Shown here: positions 57,208 through 64,000 of the stretch, in pieces
Position numbering within the stretch: position 1 is the first letter of the stretch
Layout of the letters: every line of letters starts with the position of its first letter
Origin: Amycolatopsis coloradensis
Lineage (GTDB): Bacteria; Actinomycetota; Actinomycetes; Mycobacteriales; Pseudonocardiaceae
Assembly: GCF_001953865.1 (NCBI RefSeq)
Contig: NZ_MQUQ01000004.1
Span: forward strand, 277,007 to 341,006
Reading direction: 5' to 3'
Length of the DNA stretch: 64,000 bases
Position numbers and translations under genes: made by a program
Notes under the pieces: generated by a model
Told to the model about the DNA's origin: nothing
What the model saw: the letters and a program-made list of their open reading frames with translations, nothing else
Databases searched by the model: none

Positions 57208-58449
57208 GTGACGACATCCGTTTCGGCCGCGCTCAAGCACTGGCCGTTCGCCGACTTCCTCGCCGCGGGCAAGGGCCTCGGCCTCACCGACCCGCCCGTG
57301 ATCGACGGCCCGGCGGGCCCCACGGTGGTGCGCGACGGCCGCACACTGGCCAACTTCGCGAGTATCAACTTCCTGAACCTCCAGGACCGCGCCGACGTGC
57401 AGCGGCATTTCCTCGACGGCATCGCCCGCTACGGCCTGACCACCGGCGGATCGAGGATGACGCAGGGAATCTGCCGTCCTCACCTGGAGCTGGAACGCGA
57501 ACTCTGCGCTGCCACCGGCAAGGAACGCGCCATCAGCTTCGCCAGCGGGCTGCTGGCCAACCTCGGCTTCGTGCACGCCATGACACACCACATGAATCTG
57601 GGCCAGGGCTGGGAGATCGACAATCAGGACGCGGTGTTCGTGCTGGACCGGGACGCGCATTGGAGCCTGTGGAAGGCTGTCGAGAACCTGACCTACGGAC
57701 GGCAACTGTTCGCGTTCCGGCACAACGACGCGGCCGATCTGAACCGGATCCTGAGCAGGCTCGAAGGCAAGAAGACCGTCGTCGTCTTCGAAAGCGTCTA
57801 CTCCGCCGACGGCACGGTCGCCCCGATCGGCACCCTGCTCGATCTCTGCGAACGTCACCAGGCGCTCAGCTACGTCGACGACGCGAACGGGTTCCTGCTC
57901 TACGGCGCGGAAAACCGTCCGTTCGCGGCCGAGTTCGACGCCTTGCGCAGAGCCGACTTCGTGATGGTCTCCTTTTCCAAGTCCGTCGGTCTCGAAGGCG
58001 GCGCCATCGCCGGGCCCACCGATCCGATGCTCGCGTTAGAGCTGCTGTCCGGGACCTCCATGTTCACCGCCGCCATGCAACCGCCCACGGCGAGCACCGC
58101 GACGCGGATCATGCGCCTGCTGCGCACCGAGCCCGCGATCGTCGACGACTACCTGCGCCGGGTCGCCGTATTCCGCGAACGGCTCGCCGAAATCGGGTTC
58201 CCGCCCCATTCGACCCCGTCCTACCTCATCTCGGTACCCGCGGGCGACGACGCGACGGCGGTCGAGCTGAAGGACTCCTTCCTGGCGCGCGGATACCTCG
58301 TCCCGGTCTTCTTCTACCCCGCCGTCCCCCGGAACAAGCCTTTGCTGCGGCTGATCCTCAACGCCGGGCACACCGAGGAGCACTTGGACGGTTTTCTCCG
58401 CACGCTGGCCGACCTCGGCGGACGGCTCGGCCTCGGCGGAGCCCGATAA
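57208..58449 (+). CDS. Alpha-oxoamine synthase (PLP; serine palmitoyltransferase/KBL/BioF type)
   Basis: GTG 57208 lies 6 bp after AAGGAG. The 413-residue fold-type I PLP enzyme has GLTTGGSRMTQGICRPHLEL (substrate entry), FASGLLANLGFVHAMTH, LDRDAHWSLWKAVENL and YVDDANGFLLYG. The Schiff-base Lys is in VSFSKSVGLEGGAIAG (about residue 258). This is the family that condenses an acyl-thioester with an amino acid and releases CO2 to give an amino-ketone. CqsA-type autoinducer synthases also fall here. The combination with ketosynthase, ThDP and ANL-ALDH enzymes suggests an acyl amino-ketone natural product. Acyl and amino donors are unknown. Confidence 0.86.
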   Translation: MTTSVSAALKHWPFADFLAAGKGLGLTDPPVIDGPAGPTVVRDGRTLANFASINFLNLQDRADVQRHFLDGIARYGLTTGGSRMTQGICRPHLELERELCAATGKERAISFASGLLANLGFVHAMTHHMNLGQGWEIDNQDAVFVLDRDAHWSLWKAVENLTYGRQLFAFRHNDAADLNRILSRLEGKKTVVVFESVYSADGTVAPIGTLLDLCERHQALSYVDDANGFLLYGAENRPFAAEFDALRRADFVMVSFSKSVGLEGGAIAGPTDPMLALELLSGTSMFTAAMQPPTASTATRIMRLLRTEPAIVDDYLRRVAVFRERLAEIGFPPHSTPSYLISVPAGDDATAVELKDSFLARGYLVPVFFYPAVPRNKPLLRLILNAGHTEEHLDGFLRTLADLGGRLGLGGAR

Positions 58450-58462
58450 GGCGAGTTCTATT

Positions 58463-58583
58463 GAGGGGTAAGGCAAAGGTGTCGTGACCGAGCTCTTCCG
58501 CGGTGCCCGTTCCCTCACGGCCCGGGCCCGTGCTCACGTCGCGAAAGTGGCTTTCGCGACATGCCGCTCTTGCCTTACCCCTC
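58463..58583. repeat. Nested inverted repeat with GTCGCGAAAG unit
   Basis: Outer arms GAGGGGTAAGGCAA (58463-58476) and TTGCCTTACCCCTC (58570-58583) are perfect. Inside lies GTCGCGAAAG-TGG-CTTTCGCGAC (58538-58560), the same unit as at 16728-16780. It separates convergent genes and is likely a terminator built from a dispersed repeat. Confidence 0.7.
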
Positions 58584-58647
58584 GGCGCCGGTCTCGACCG
58601 ATTCGCGCGAGCGGGCGTGACTCGCTGACAGCGGGGCCCGATCGCGG

Positions 58648-60153
58648 TCACCGGCCGCGGAAGCGGGCGGCCAGCGCGGCGATCGGCGACCGCCGGGCCC
58701 GGACCGGGAGACGGCCGGACGTGATGTCCTCCAGCAGCGTCGCGACCGTCTCCCTGGCACAGGTGCGGTTCGCGCCGATCCCGCCAGAGGGGCCGCGTTT
58801 GATCCAGCCGACCACGTAAGCACCGCTCCGGCCGTCGACGCGGCCCGCGGTGTTCGGGATCGTGCCGCGATCCGCGTCGAACGGCAGGCCCGGCACCGGC
58901 ATCCCGCGGTAACCGACCGCGCGTACGACCTGGCAGGCGGCGATTTCGACCGGCCCGCCCGCACCGGTGACCCGGAGGCCGCGCACCTGCGTGTCGCCGA
59001 CGATCTCGGTGGGCGCGGAGTGGAAGCGCAGGACGATCCGGCGGGCGTCCGCGACCGGCGGCGCGGTCCAGTCGACGGTCTCTCGGCCGAGTTCGCGCAG
59101 CACATCCGCCTTGCCGGTGCCCGCGTCGATCGCGGCCGCGGTGCGCGGATCCTCGCCGTCGACGACGAGCGGCACGCCGGTGCGGTGCGCCAGCGCGAGC
59201 AGTTCCGGAGAGGTGTACGCGGCATCCTCCGGCCCGCGCCGGGCGAGCAGGACGACCTCACGGACCTTGCTCGTGCGCAGCCGTTCCAGCGCGTGCCGGG
59301 CGATCGTGGTGCCGGTCAGCTCGGCGGGATCGGCGGTGAGGATCCTGGCCACGTCCAGTGCGACGTTGCCGGTGCCGACCAGCACGACACGTTCCGAGGA
59401 CAGGTCCACCGCGTTCGCGGGGACGTCCGGGTGGCCGTTGTACCAGCCGACGACGGTGGTCGCGGCGATACTGCCGGGCTGCTCTTCGCCGTCCAGGCCG
59501 AGGGCACGAGCGGAGAAGGCGCCGACGGCGTAGACGACCGCGTCGTGGCGCTCGGCCAGTTCCTCGACGGTGACGTCGCGGCCGACCTCGGTGCCCAGGC
59601 GCATCCGCAGCCGCGGGTGCTCGTGAAACCGCGAGAAGGTTTCGCCGATCCGCTTCGTGGCCGGGTGGTCCGGGGCGACGCCGAAGCGGACGAGCCCGCC
59701 CGCGACCGGCAACCGGTCGATCAGGGTGACCCGCGCGTTCGTGTGCAGGAGCAGATCCTCGACGGCGTACATCCCGGCCGGGCCGGTGCCGACGACGGCG
59801 ATGTCCGGCGGCGCGAAGTCGCTCGGAATGGCCCTGTCGAACGTCGGCGGGCTCCAGCGGTGGAAGTTCGGCGCGGGGTCGGCCGCGGGCGCGGTCTCGC
59901 GACCGGCGTAGTACTGCGCGTTGAGGCCCGCGTAGACCTTCAGCGGACCGGTCAGCAGGTCCGCCGGGAAGATCGCGTCCACCGGGCAGGCGTCCGCACA
60001 TGCCCCGCAGTCGATGCACGCGGCCGGGTCGACGTAGAGCATCTCCGTGCTGCCGAAGTCGGGCTCGTCCGGCGTGGGGTGGATGCAGTTGACCGGGCAG
60101 ACCGACACGCAAGTGGCGTCGTTGCAACAGGTCTGAGTGATCGCGAAGGCCAT
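58648..60153 (-). CDS. fprB: Ferredoxin/ferredoxin-NADP reductase fusion (FprB type)
   Basis: The 501-residue protein begins with a ferredoxin domain: CCNDATCVSVCPVNCIHP (residues 9-26) and CIDCGACADACPVDAIFP (about 46-63), enough Cys for Fe-S clusters. A glutathione-reductase-like FAD/NADP module follows: IAVVGTGPAGMYAVEDLLLH (about 117), VVLVGTGNVALDVARILT and the final GWIKRGPSGGIGANRTCA. This is the FprB architecture. It starts 1 bp after the stop of the AurF-like gene and probably feeds it electrons from NADPH. Confidence 0.9.
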   Translation of the reverse strand: MAFAITQTCCNDATCVSVCPVNCIHPTPDEPDFGSTEMLYVDPAACIDCGACADACPVDAIFPADLLTGPLKVYAGLNAQYYAGRETAPAADPAPNFHRWSPPTFDRAIPSDFAPPDIAVVGTGPAGMYAVEDLLLHTNARVTLIDRLPVAGGLVRFGVAPDHPATKRIGETFSRFHEHPRLRMRLGTEVGRDVTVEELAERHDAVVYAVGAFSARALGLDGEEQPGSIAATTVVGWYNGHPDVPANAVDLSSERVVLVGTGNVALDVARILTADPAELTGTTIARHALERLRTSKVREVVLLARRGPEDAAYTSPELLALAHRTGVPLVVDGEDPRTAAAIDAGTGKADVLRELGRETVDWTAPPVADARRIVLRFHSAPTEIVGDTQVRGLRVTGAGGPVEIAACQVVRAVGYRGMPVPGLPFDADRGTIPNTAGRVDGRSGAYVVGWIKRGPSGGIGANRTCARETVATLLEDITSGRLPVRARRSPIAALAARFRGR

Positions 60154-60154
60154 G

Positions 60155-61072
60155 TCAGATCAGGTTCGCCCGCTTGTAGAACACCAGCGCGGGCCGGGTG
60201 AGCAGGCCGCACGAGCCGAGGAACTCCATCAGGCCGGCGCAGCTGGACCGCATCATCGACTTGTGGTGCTCGTTGGCCTTCGCCTCGCGCAGCGCGCGCT
60301 CGGTGTCGAGTCCGGCGTTCTTGTAGACATCGCGGTTGACCATGCTGCTGACGATGAAATACGACGCGATCGCGATGACCAGCGCGTTGATCCGGCGGCG
60401 CAGGAAACCCGCGCCCGCCAGCTGTTCGCGGGTCTCTTCCCGGGCGAACTTCATGTGCCGGGACTCTTCGACGACGTGGATGTTGTTGATGGTCCGCACG
60501 AACGGGACCACCCGCTCGTCACGCATCCAGTCACGCTGCATCACGTCGAGGACTTCTTCGGCGACCAGGATCGCCGCGTAAGCCGCTTCACCGGTGGCCG
60601 TCGCCTTGAAGACGCGGCCGAGCTCGACGGCGAGCCTGCGCGGACGATACGGGGGCGCGCCGAGCTTCTCCGCGCCGCGGGCGAACATGATCGAATGCCG
60701 GCATTCGTCCGCGACCTCGGTCAGCGCCCACTGGAACGCCGGATCGGTCGGGTCCTTGGCGTAGAAATCACGCAGCACCATCTGCTGCAGGATCATCTCG
60801 AACCAGATGCCGGTGCTCGCGACCGAAGCGGCCTCCTGGCGCGTGAGCTCCTTCTGCTGCTCCGGGGTCATCTCGGCCCAGTAGCTCGTCCCGTAAAGGG
60901 TGCTCCACTCCGGACTGGCACCGTGGAAGTCCTTGTCCAGCGGCGTCTCCCAGTCCACCTCGGTGGCCGGGTCATAGGACAACATCGCGGAGGAATCGAG
61001 GAGCCGCCGCGCGGTCTCTTGGCGGCCGGCACCGGCCGTTCCCGCGGTGCGCGGCATATCGGTGCTGGTCAT
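60155..61072 (-). CDS. AurF-like diiron oxygenase
   Basis: The 305-residue helical protein carries ExxH-type iron ligands in VADECRHSIMFARGAEKL (about residue 122), AAILVAEEVLDVMQRDWM (about 163) and NNIHVVEESRHMKFAREETR (about 196), with an earlier Glu in GIWFEMILQQMVLRDF. This matches p-aminobenzoate N-oxygenase AurF and related membrane-lipid or N-oxygenating enzymes. GGGAGG precedes the ATG. The directly following FprB-type gene is its likely reductase. Many actinobacteria carry this pair as a core gene set, so it may not be part of a biosynthetic cluster. Confidence 0.85.
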   Translation of the reverse strand: MTSTDMPRTAGTAGAGRQETARRLLDSSAMLSYDPATEVDWETPLDKDFHGASPEWSTLYGTSYWAEMTPEQQKELTRQEAASVASTGIWFEMILQQMVLRDFYAKDPTDPAFQWALTEVADECRHSIMFARGAEKLGAPPYRPRRLAVELGRVFKATATGEAAYAAILVAEEVLDVMQRDWMRDERVVPFVRTINNIHVVEESRHMKFAREETREQLAGAGFLRRRINALVIAIASYFIVSSMVNRDVYKNAGLDTERALREAKANEHHKSMMRSSCAGLMEFLGSCGLLTRPALVFYKRANLI

Positions 61073-61112
61073 AGGGACCTCCCGGACTACGTCGGCTGGG
61101 TGTAGATTGAGC

Positions 61113-61143
61113 GTTACCGTGGTTCACTGTTACCCAAGGTAAC
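61113..61143. promoter_or_regulatory. Double GTTACC operator between AurF operon and hydrolase
   Basis: GTTACC-CAA-GGTAAC (61129-61143) is a perfect inverted repeat, and a second GTTACC-GTG-GTTCAC copy (61113-61127) lies beside it. The 108-bp divergent spacer serves the AurF-type operon and the hydrolase. It resembles a TetR-type tandem operator; the regulator is not in the window. Confidence 0.65.
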
Positions 61144-61180
61144 ACCTAAATGGCCGTGTCGCGAGTACGGAGACCCGATC

Positions 61181-62032
61181 ATGACCACACCGCGCCGCGT
61201 CGAATCCTTCGAGCACGACGGGCTCACCTTCGACGTGCGCGACACCGGCCCGCTCGACGGCGCCGTCGTCGTCCTGCTGCACGGATTCCCGCAGACCGGC
61301 GCCTCGTGGGCCGAGACCGCCGCGCTGCTCACCGAGCGGGGATACCGCACGATCGCACCCGACCAGCGCGGATACTCACCCCGGGCACGCCCACGCGGCC
61401 GGTTCGCCTATCGGTCGAGCCGTCTCGTGGCCGACACCGTCGCGCTGATCCACGCCATCGGGGCCGGACCGGTCCACCTCGCCGGACACGACTGGGGCGC
61501 CAACGTCGCCTGGGCGACCGCGGCACAGCGACCGGAGCTGATCAGGTCGCTGACCACCGTGTCGGTCCCCCACGCCGCGGCGTTCCTGCGCTCGATGCTG
61601 ACCAGTGACCAGCTCATCCGGTCCTACTACATGTTCTTCTTCCAGCTCCCCTTGCTGCCTGAATTCGCCATCCGACGACGGCCACGGGTGCTGGACCGCA
61701 CGCTCGCGAAAACCGGGATGACAGCGGCCCAGATCGACCGCGTCCACCACGAGATCCTCGTTGGCGGAGCCTTGACAGGCGGGCTGAACTGGTATCGCGC
61801 CATGCTCCTGCAACGCCCGGCTGCCTTGCGGGCCCGGGTTCCGGTGCCGACCACGCATGTCTGGAGCGACGGCGACACGGCCTTGTCCCGGCGCGGCGCC
61901 GAACTCGCGGGCCGGTACGTCGACGGCGGCTACCGCCTGGAGATCCTGACCGGCGTCAGCCACTGGGTTCCCGAAGAGGCCGCCACGATACTGGCCGACA
62001 TCATCGACCGCACGGCTGCCGACCAGCAGTAG
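61181..62032 (+). CDS. Alpha/beta hydrolase (epoxide-hydrolase-like)
   Basis: The 283-residue enzyme has VVVLLHGFPQTGASW (oxyanion HGFP), APDQRGYSPRARPRGR and the nucleophile elbow LAGHDWGANVAWATA, with Asp as nucleophile (near residue 104) as in epoxide hydrolases and haloalkane dehalogenases. The catalytic His is in GVSHWVPEEA (near 264). The cap region lies between. It is divergent from the AurF operon across a shared tandem operator and may be co-regulated with it. Substrate unknown. Confidence 0.85.
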   Translation: MTTPRRVESFEHDGLTFDVRDTGPLDGAVVVLLHGFPQTGASWAETAALLTERGYRTIAPDQRGYSPRARPRGRFAYRSSRLVADTVALIHAIGAGPVHLAGHDWGANVAWATAAQRPELIRSLTTVSVPHAAAFLRSMLTSDQLIRSYYMFFFQLPLLPEFAIRRRPRVLDRTLAKTGMTAAQIDRVHHEILVGGALTGGLNWYRAMLLQRPAALRARVPVPTTHVWSDGDTALSRRGAELAGRYVDGGYRLEILTGVSHWVPEEAATILADIIDRTAADQQ

Positions 62033-62101
62033 GCGGCGTTTCGTCTTAAAGCGAGGGGCGCTCGGCAAAGGCAGTCGGCACCCTGAGGGGATCCGTCTCG
62101 T

Positions 62102-62356
62102 TCAGTCGGCCGACAAACCGGCGCGAGAGCGGAGCCGGTGGAAGATTTCGTCGAGTCGCACGACCTCGTCCGCGGTGAGCGCGTCGAAAACCAGGCGCCG
62201 CACGGTACGTGCGTGGCCGGGCGCGGCACGCTCGATGGCCGCCTGACCCGTCTCAGCGATGCGAACGAAAGCGCCGCGACCGTCTTCCGGACACCCGAGC
62301 CGGGAAACCCGGCTGCGTTCCCAGTGCGGCAGCGCCGCCAGGTCGGCTACCCGCAC
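62102..62356 (-). pseudogene. MarR regulator fragment with internal deletion
   Basis: The 84-residue frame reads RVADLAALPHWERSRVSRLG, then CPEDGRGAFVRIAETGQAAI and TVRRLVFDALTADEVVRLDE, typical of a MarR protein. The recognition-helix and wing segment normally found between SRVSR and CPEDGRG is missing, as are the N-terminal helices. It cannot bind DNA normally. It abuts a luciferase-like fragment on the other strand. Confidence 0.65.
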
Positions 62357-62384
62357 CCGGCCGTACGAAGGTCACGATCGCGCC

Positions 62385-62549
62385 CTCTTCCCAGGCAACG
62401 CCGACCAGATCGTCGACGATCTGGTTCCGCATTCCGTGATCGGGTTCGACGAGATCCTCATCGATCCGCAGCAAAGCACGCGCGACGCCCAGGAATTGAA
62501 GGAAGTCGCCGCCGAGGTTCACGAGAAGGCACGCGCGGCCCAAGTGTGA
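62385..62549 (+). pseudogene. C-terminal fragment of an LLM-class flavin-dependent oxidoreductase
   Basis: The frame reads ALFPGNADQIVDDLVPHSVI, GFDEILIDPQQSTRDAQELK and EVAAEVHEKARAA before a stop. This is the usual last stretch of luciferase-like (F420/FMN) monooxygenases. Nothing of the upstream 250 residues is present. The junction with the MarR fragment at about 62357-62385 marks a deletion. Confidence 0.65.
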
Positions 62550-62635
62550 ACGTCGCACCGTTTGGCGAATAGCCGGGCAACCGCTCCACTGGCACTCTGG
62601 ACTCGGTTCACTCCACCGAGAAAGGGTGATTTCCG

Positions 62636-63871
62636 GTGACACGTCCCCTGGTCCTGGACCCGAGCGGCGACGACATCCATGGCGAAAACAAACGGCTGCG
62701 CGAGCGTGGCCCGGTCACCCGGGTGGAATTACCGGGTGGTGTGGTGGCGTGGTCGGTGACAAGCCACGAACTGCTGCGCGGCCTCCTGAGCGACCCCCGC
62801 GTCTCCAAGGATGCCCGGCAGCACTGGCCGGCACTGGCGGACATCAGCGAGGACTGGCCGTTGCTGGTGTGGGTTTCGGTGCGGAACATGTTCACCGCGT
62901 ACGGCGCCGACCACAAACGGCTGCGCTCGCTCGTGACGCAGGCCTTCACCGCGCGCCGGATCGCCACGCTGCGCCCCTGGATCACCCGGATCGTCGACGA
63001 TCTCCTGGCGGAGATCGCGACCACGCCACCGGGCAAACCCGTTGACCTGAGGGAGAGTTTCGCCTATCCGGTACCCATCAACGTGATCTGTCAACTGTTC
63101 GGGGTACCGGACTCGGCCCGCGCCGGGCTGCGTCACGCCATCGACGTCTTCTTCCAGACCTCGGCGAGCCACGAGGAGATGATCGCCGCGTATCAGATTA
63201 TCCACTCGACCTTCGCCGAACTCGTCGCCGCCAAGCGGGCGAACCCCGGCGAGGATCTCACCACCGCGCTCATCGCCGCGCACACCCAGGACGGCGGCGC
63301 CCGCCTGGAGGAAATCGAACTGATCGACACCCTGATCCTCTTCATCTCGGCAGGCCATGAAACCACCGTGAACCTGCTCGACCAGGCCATCACCGCACTG
63401 CTCACCCATCCCGGCCAGCTCGCCCTGATCCGCGCCGGGCGGATCTCCTGGCAGGACGCGATCGAGGAGACCCTGCGCTGGCAGGCGCCGGTGGCGCATC
63501 TGCCACTGCGGTACGCAGTCGAGGACATCTCCGTCGCCGATGTGGTCATCCGGCAGGGCGAGGCGATTCTGGCGGGCTACGCCGCCGCCGGCCGGGACCC
63601 GGCACTGCACGGGCCGGACGCCGACGTGTTCGACGCCACCCGCGCCGACAAGTCACATGTCGCGTTCGGCTACGGGGTGCACTTCTGCCTCGGCGCACCG
63701 CTGGCCCGATTGGAGGCGGCGATCGCGCTGCCCGCCCTGTTCGATCGGTTCCCGGACATGACACTTGCCACCTCACCCGACGCGCTGGGGCACCTCGACT
63801 CGTTCATTTCCAATGGGCATCGCACGCTTCCGGTGCTGCTGCACGGCCCCGAACCATCCCCCGCGCCGTAG
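62636..63871 (+). CDS. Cytochrome P450 (bacterial class I)
   Basis: The 411-residue enzyme has the I-helix [20 protein letters not shown] (about 235-254), [20 protein letters not shown] with the ExxR pair (about 279) and the heme loop [20 protein letters not shown] with the axial Cys (about 351). GTG start with GAGAAAGGG upstream. Overall it looks like CYP105/107-type actinobacterial P450s. It has no adjacent ferredoxin, so redox partners are elsewhere; the FprB-type gene is about 2.5 kb away. Substrate unknown. Confidence 0.9.
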   Translation: MTRPLVLDPSGDDIHGENKRLRERGPVTRVELPGGVVAWSVTSHELLRGLLSDPRVSKDARQHWPALADISEDWPLLVWVSVRNMFTAYGADHKRLRSLVTQAFTARRIATLRPWITRIVDDLLAEIATTPPGKPVDLRESFAYPVPINVICQLFGVPDSARAGLRHAIDVFFQTSASHEEMIAAYQIIHSTFAELVAAKRANPGEDLTTALIAAHTQDGGARLEEIELIDTLILFISAGHETTVNLLDQAITALLTHPGQLALIRAGRISWQDAIEETLRWQAPVAHLPLRYAVEDISVADVVIRQGEAILAGYAAAGRDPALHGPDADVFDATRADKSHVAFGYGVHFCLGAPLARLEAAIALPALFDRFPDMTLATSPDALGHLDSFISNGHRTLPVLLHGPEPSPAP

Positions 63872-63956
63872 GCCTGCTCCGTCCGAAAAGGACATCGTTC
63901 ATCCGGGTTCGGCGACGGCAAGGGACTGCCATTCCGCCGGTTCGGCGTACTGCGGC

Positions 63957-63980
63957 TAGGCTCATTGGCACTGCGCCAAT
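63957..63980 (+). promoter_or_regulatory. Promoter with palindromic operator near window end
   Basis: TAGGCT (63957-63962) is a good -10 box. Just after it ATTGGC-ACTGC-GCCAAT (63964-63980) is a perfect 6-bp-arm inverted repeat placed over the expected transcription start. It suggests a repressed promoter for the gene starting at 63996. Confidence 0.5.
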
Positions 63981-63995
63981 CTGAGGTGGCGTGGC

Positions 63996-64000
63996 ATGAC
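63996..64000 (+). CDS. Start of a gene cut by the window end
   Basis: An ATG follows GAGGTGG at a normal distance and a -10 box with operator upstream. Only five bases are visible, so nothing can be said about the product. Confidence 0.35.

Noticed and set aside
1..64000. tRNA, rRNA, insertion sequence, integrase or phage genes
   Set aside because: Looked for by motif and gene content; none was recognised. A covariance-model search would be needed to exclude small RNA genes.

Overview
This is a 64 kb stretch of a high-GC actinobacterial chromosome. Gene content (EspC-like type VII secretion substrates, a fatty-acyl-AMP ligase, an ECF41 sigma factor, many TetR/LuxR/MarR regulators, TAnnnT -10 boxes placed for leaderless starts) and the long intergenic hairpins suggest a Pseudonocardiales member, most likely Amycolatopsis. 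The genus is inferred from memory of such genomes, not from a search. No rRNA, tRNA, CRISPR array, insertion sequence or phage gene was recognised.

Layout. 0-9.4 kb: end of an NB-ARC/TPR regulator, TetR and LuxR regulators, a TetR/MFS efflux pair with a clear operator, a universal stress protein, an oxidoreductase and a HAF-repeat protein. 9.6-15.4 kb: a reverse operon of fatty-acyl-AMP ligase, acyl carrier protein, EspC-like protein, a 1008-residue Gly-rich putative type VII substrate and a small tail protein. 15.4-17.0 kb: a secreted DUF6801-type protein, a 68-residue relic of a secreted S1 protease and a broken flavoprotein.

17.0-32.5 kb is the most interesting region. It looks like an undescribed biosynthetic gene cluster with the parts for making an N-N bond: lysine N6-hydroxylase, a MetRS-like ligase, a stand-alone cupin and a glycine-oxidase-type flavoenzyme. 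Around these are two ATP-grasp ligases, an acyl-CoA-dehydrogenase-like flavoenzyme, a kynurenine-3-monooxygenase-like enzyme, a berberine-bridge-type oxidase, a DDAH-type hydrolase, an exporter, a LuxR regulator and a 48-residue peptide gene that opens the forward operon. Three promoter regions of the cluster share a TTCCCC-N7/8-GGGAAA element, two of them with an identically placed TAGCCT box.

32.8-41.4 kb is mostly housekeeping or stress: a secreted protein, a DUF1345 membrane protein, a 3-hydroxyacyl-CoA dehydrogenase, a cation/proton antiporter, and an ECF41 sigma factor whose probable regulon (itself, YceI, and CMD plus SnoaL) is readable from three identically spaced promoters. 41.5-46 kb holds a second type VII substrate pair (EspC-like plus a CHAP/NlpC-type effector), then a decay zone with a truncated ECF sigma factor, a frameshifted kinase, a beta-helix fragment and an orphan Cys-rich peptide gene. 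46-48.3 kb has an ArsR/MFS pair and an F420-type flavoprotein.

48.8-58.4 kb is a second candidate cluster. It has an adenylate-forming ligase fused to an aldehyde dehydrogenase, a ThDP enzyme, a FabF-like ketosynthase, a methyltransferase, a PPOX protein, a FemAB/GNAT-type acyltransferase and an alpha-oxoamine synthase, which together suggest a fatty-acid-derived amino or hydroxy ketone. 58.6-64 kb has an AurF-type diiron oxygenase with its ferredoxin reductase, an epoxide-hydrolase-like enzyme, MarR and luciferase-like gene fragments, a cytochrome P450 and the first bases of another gene.
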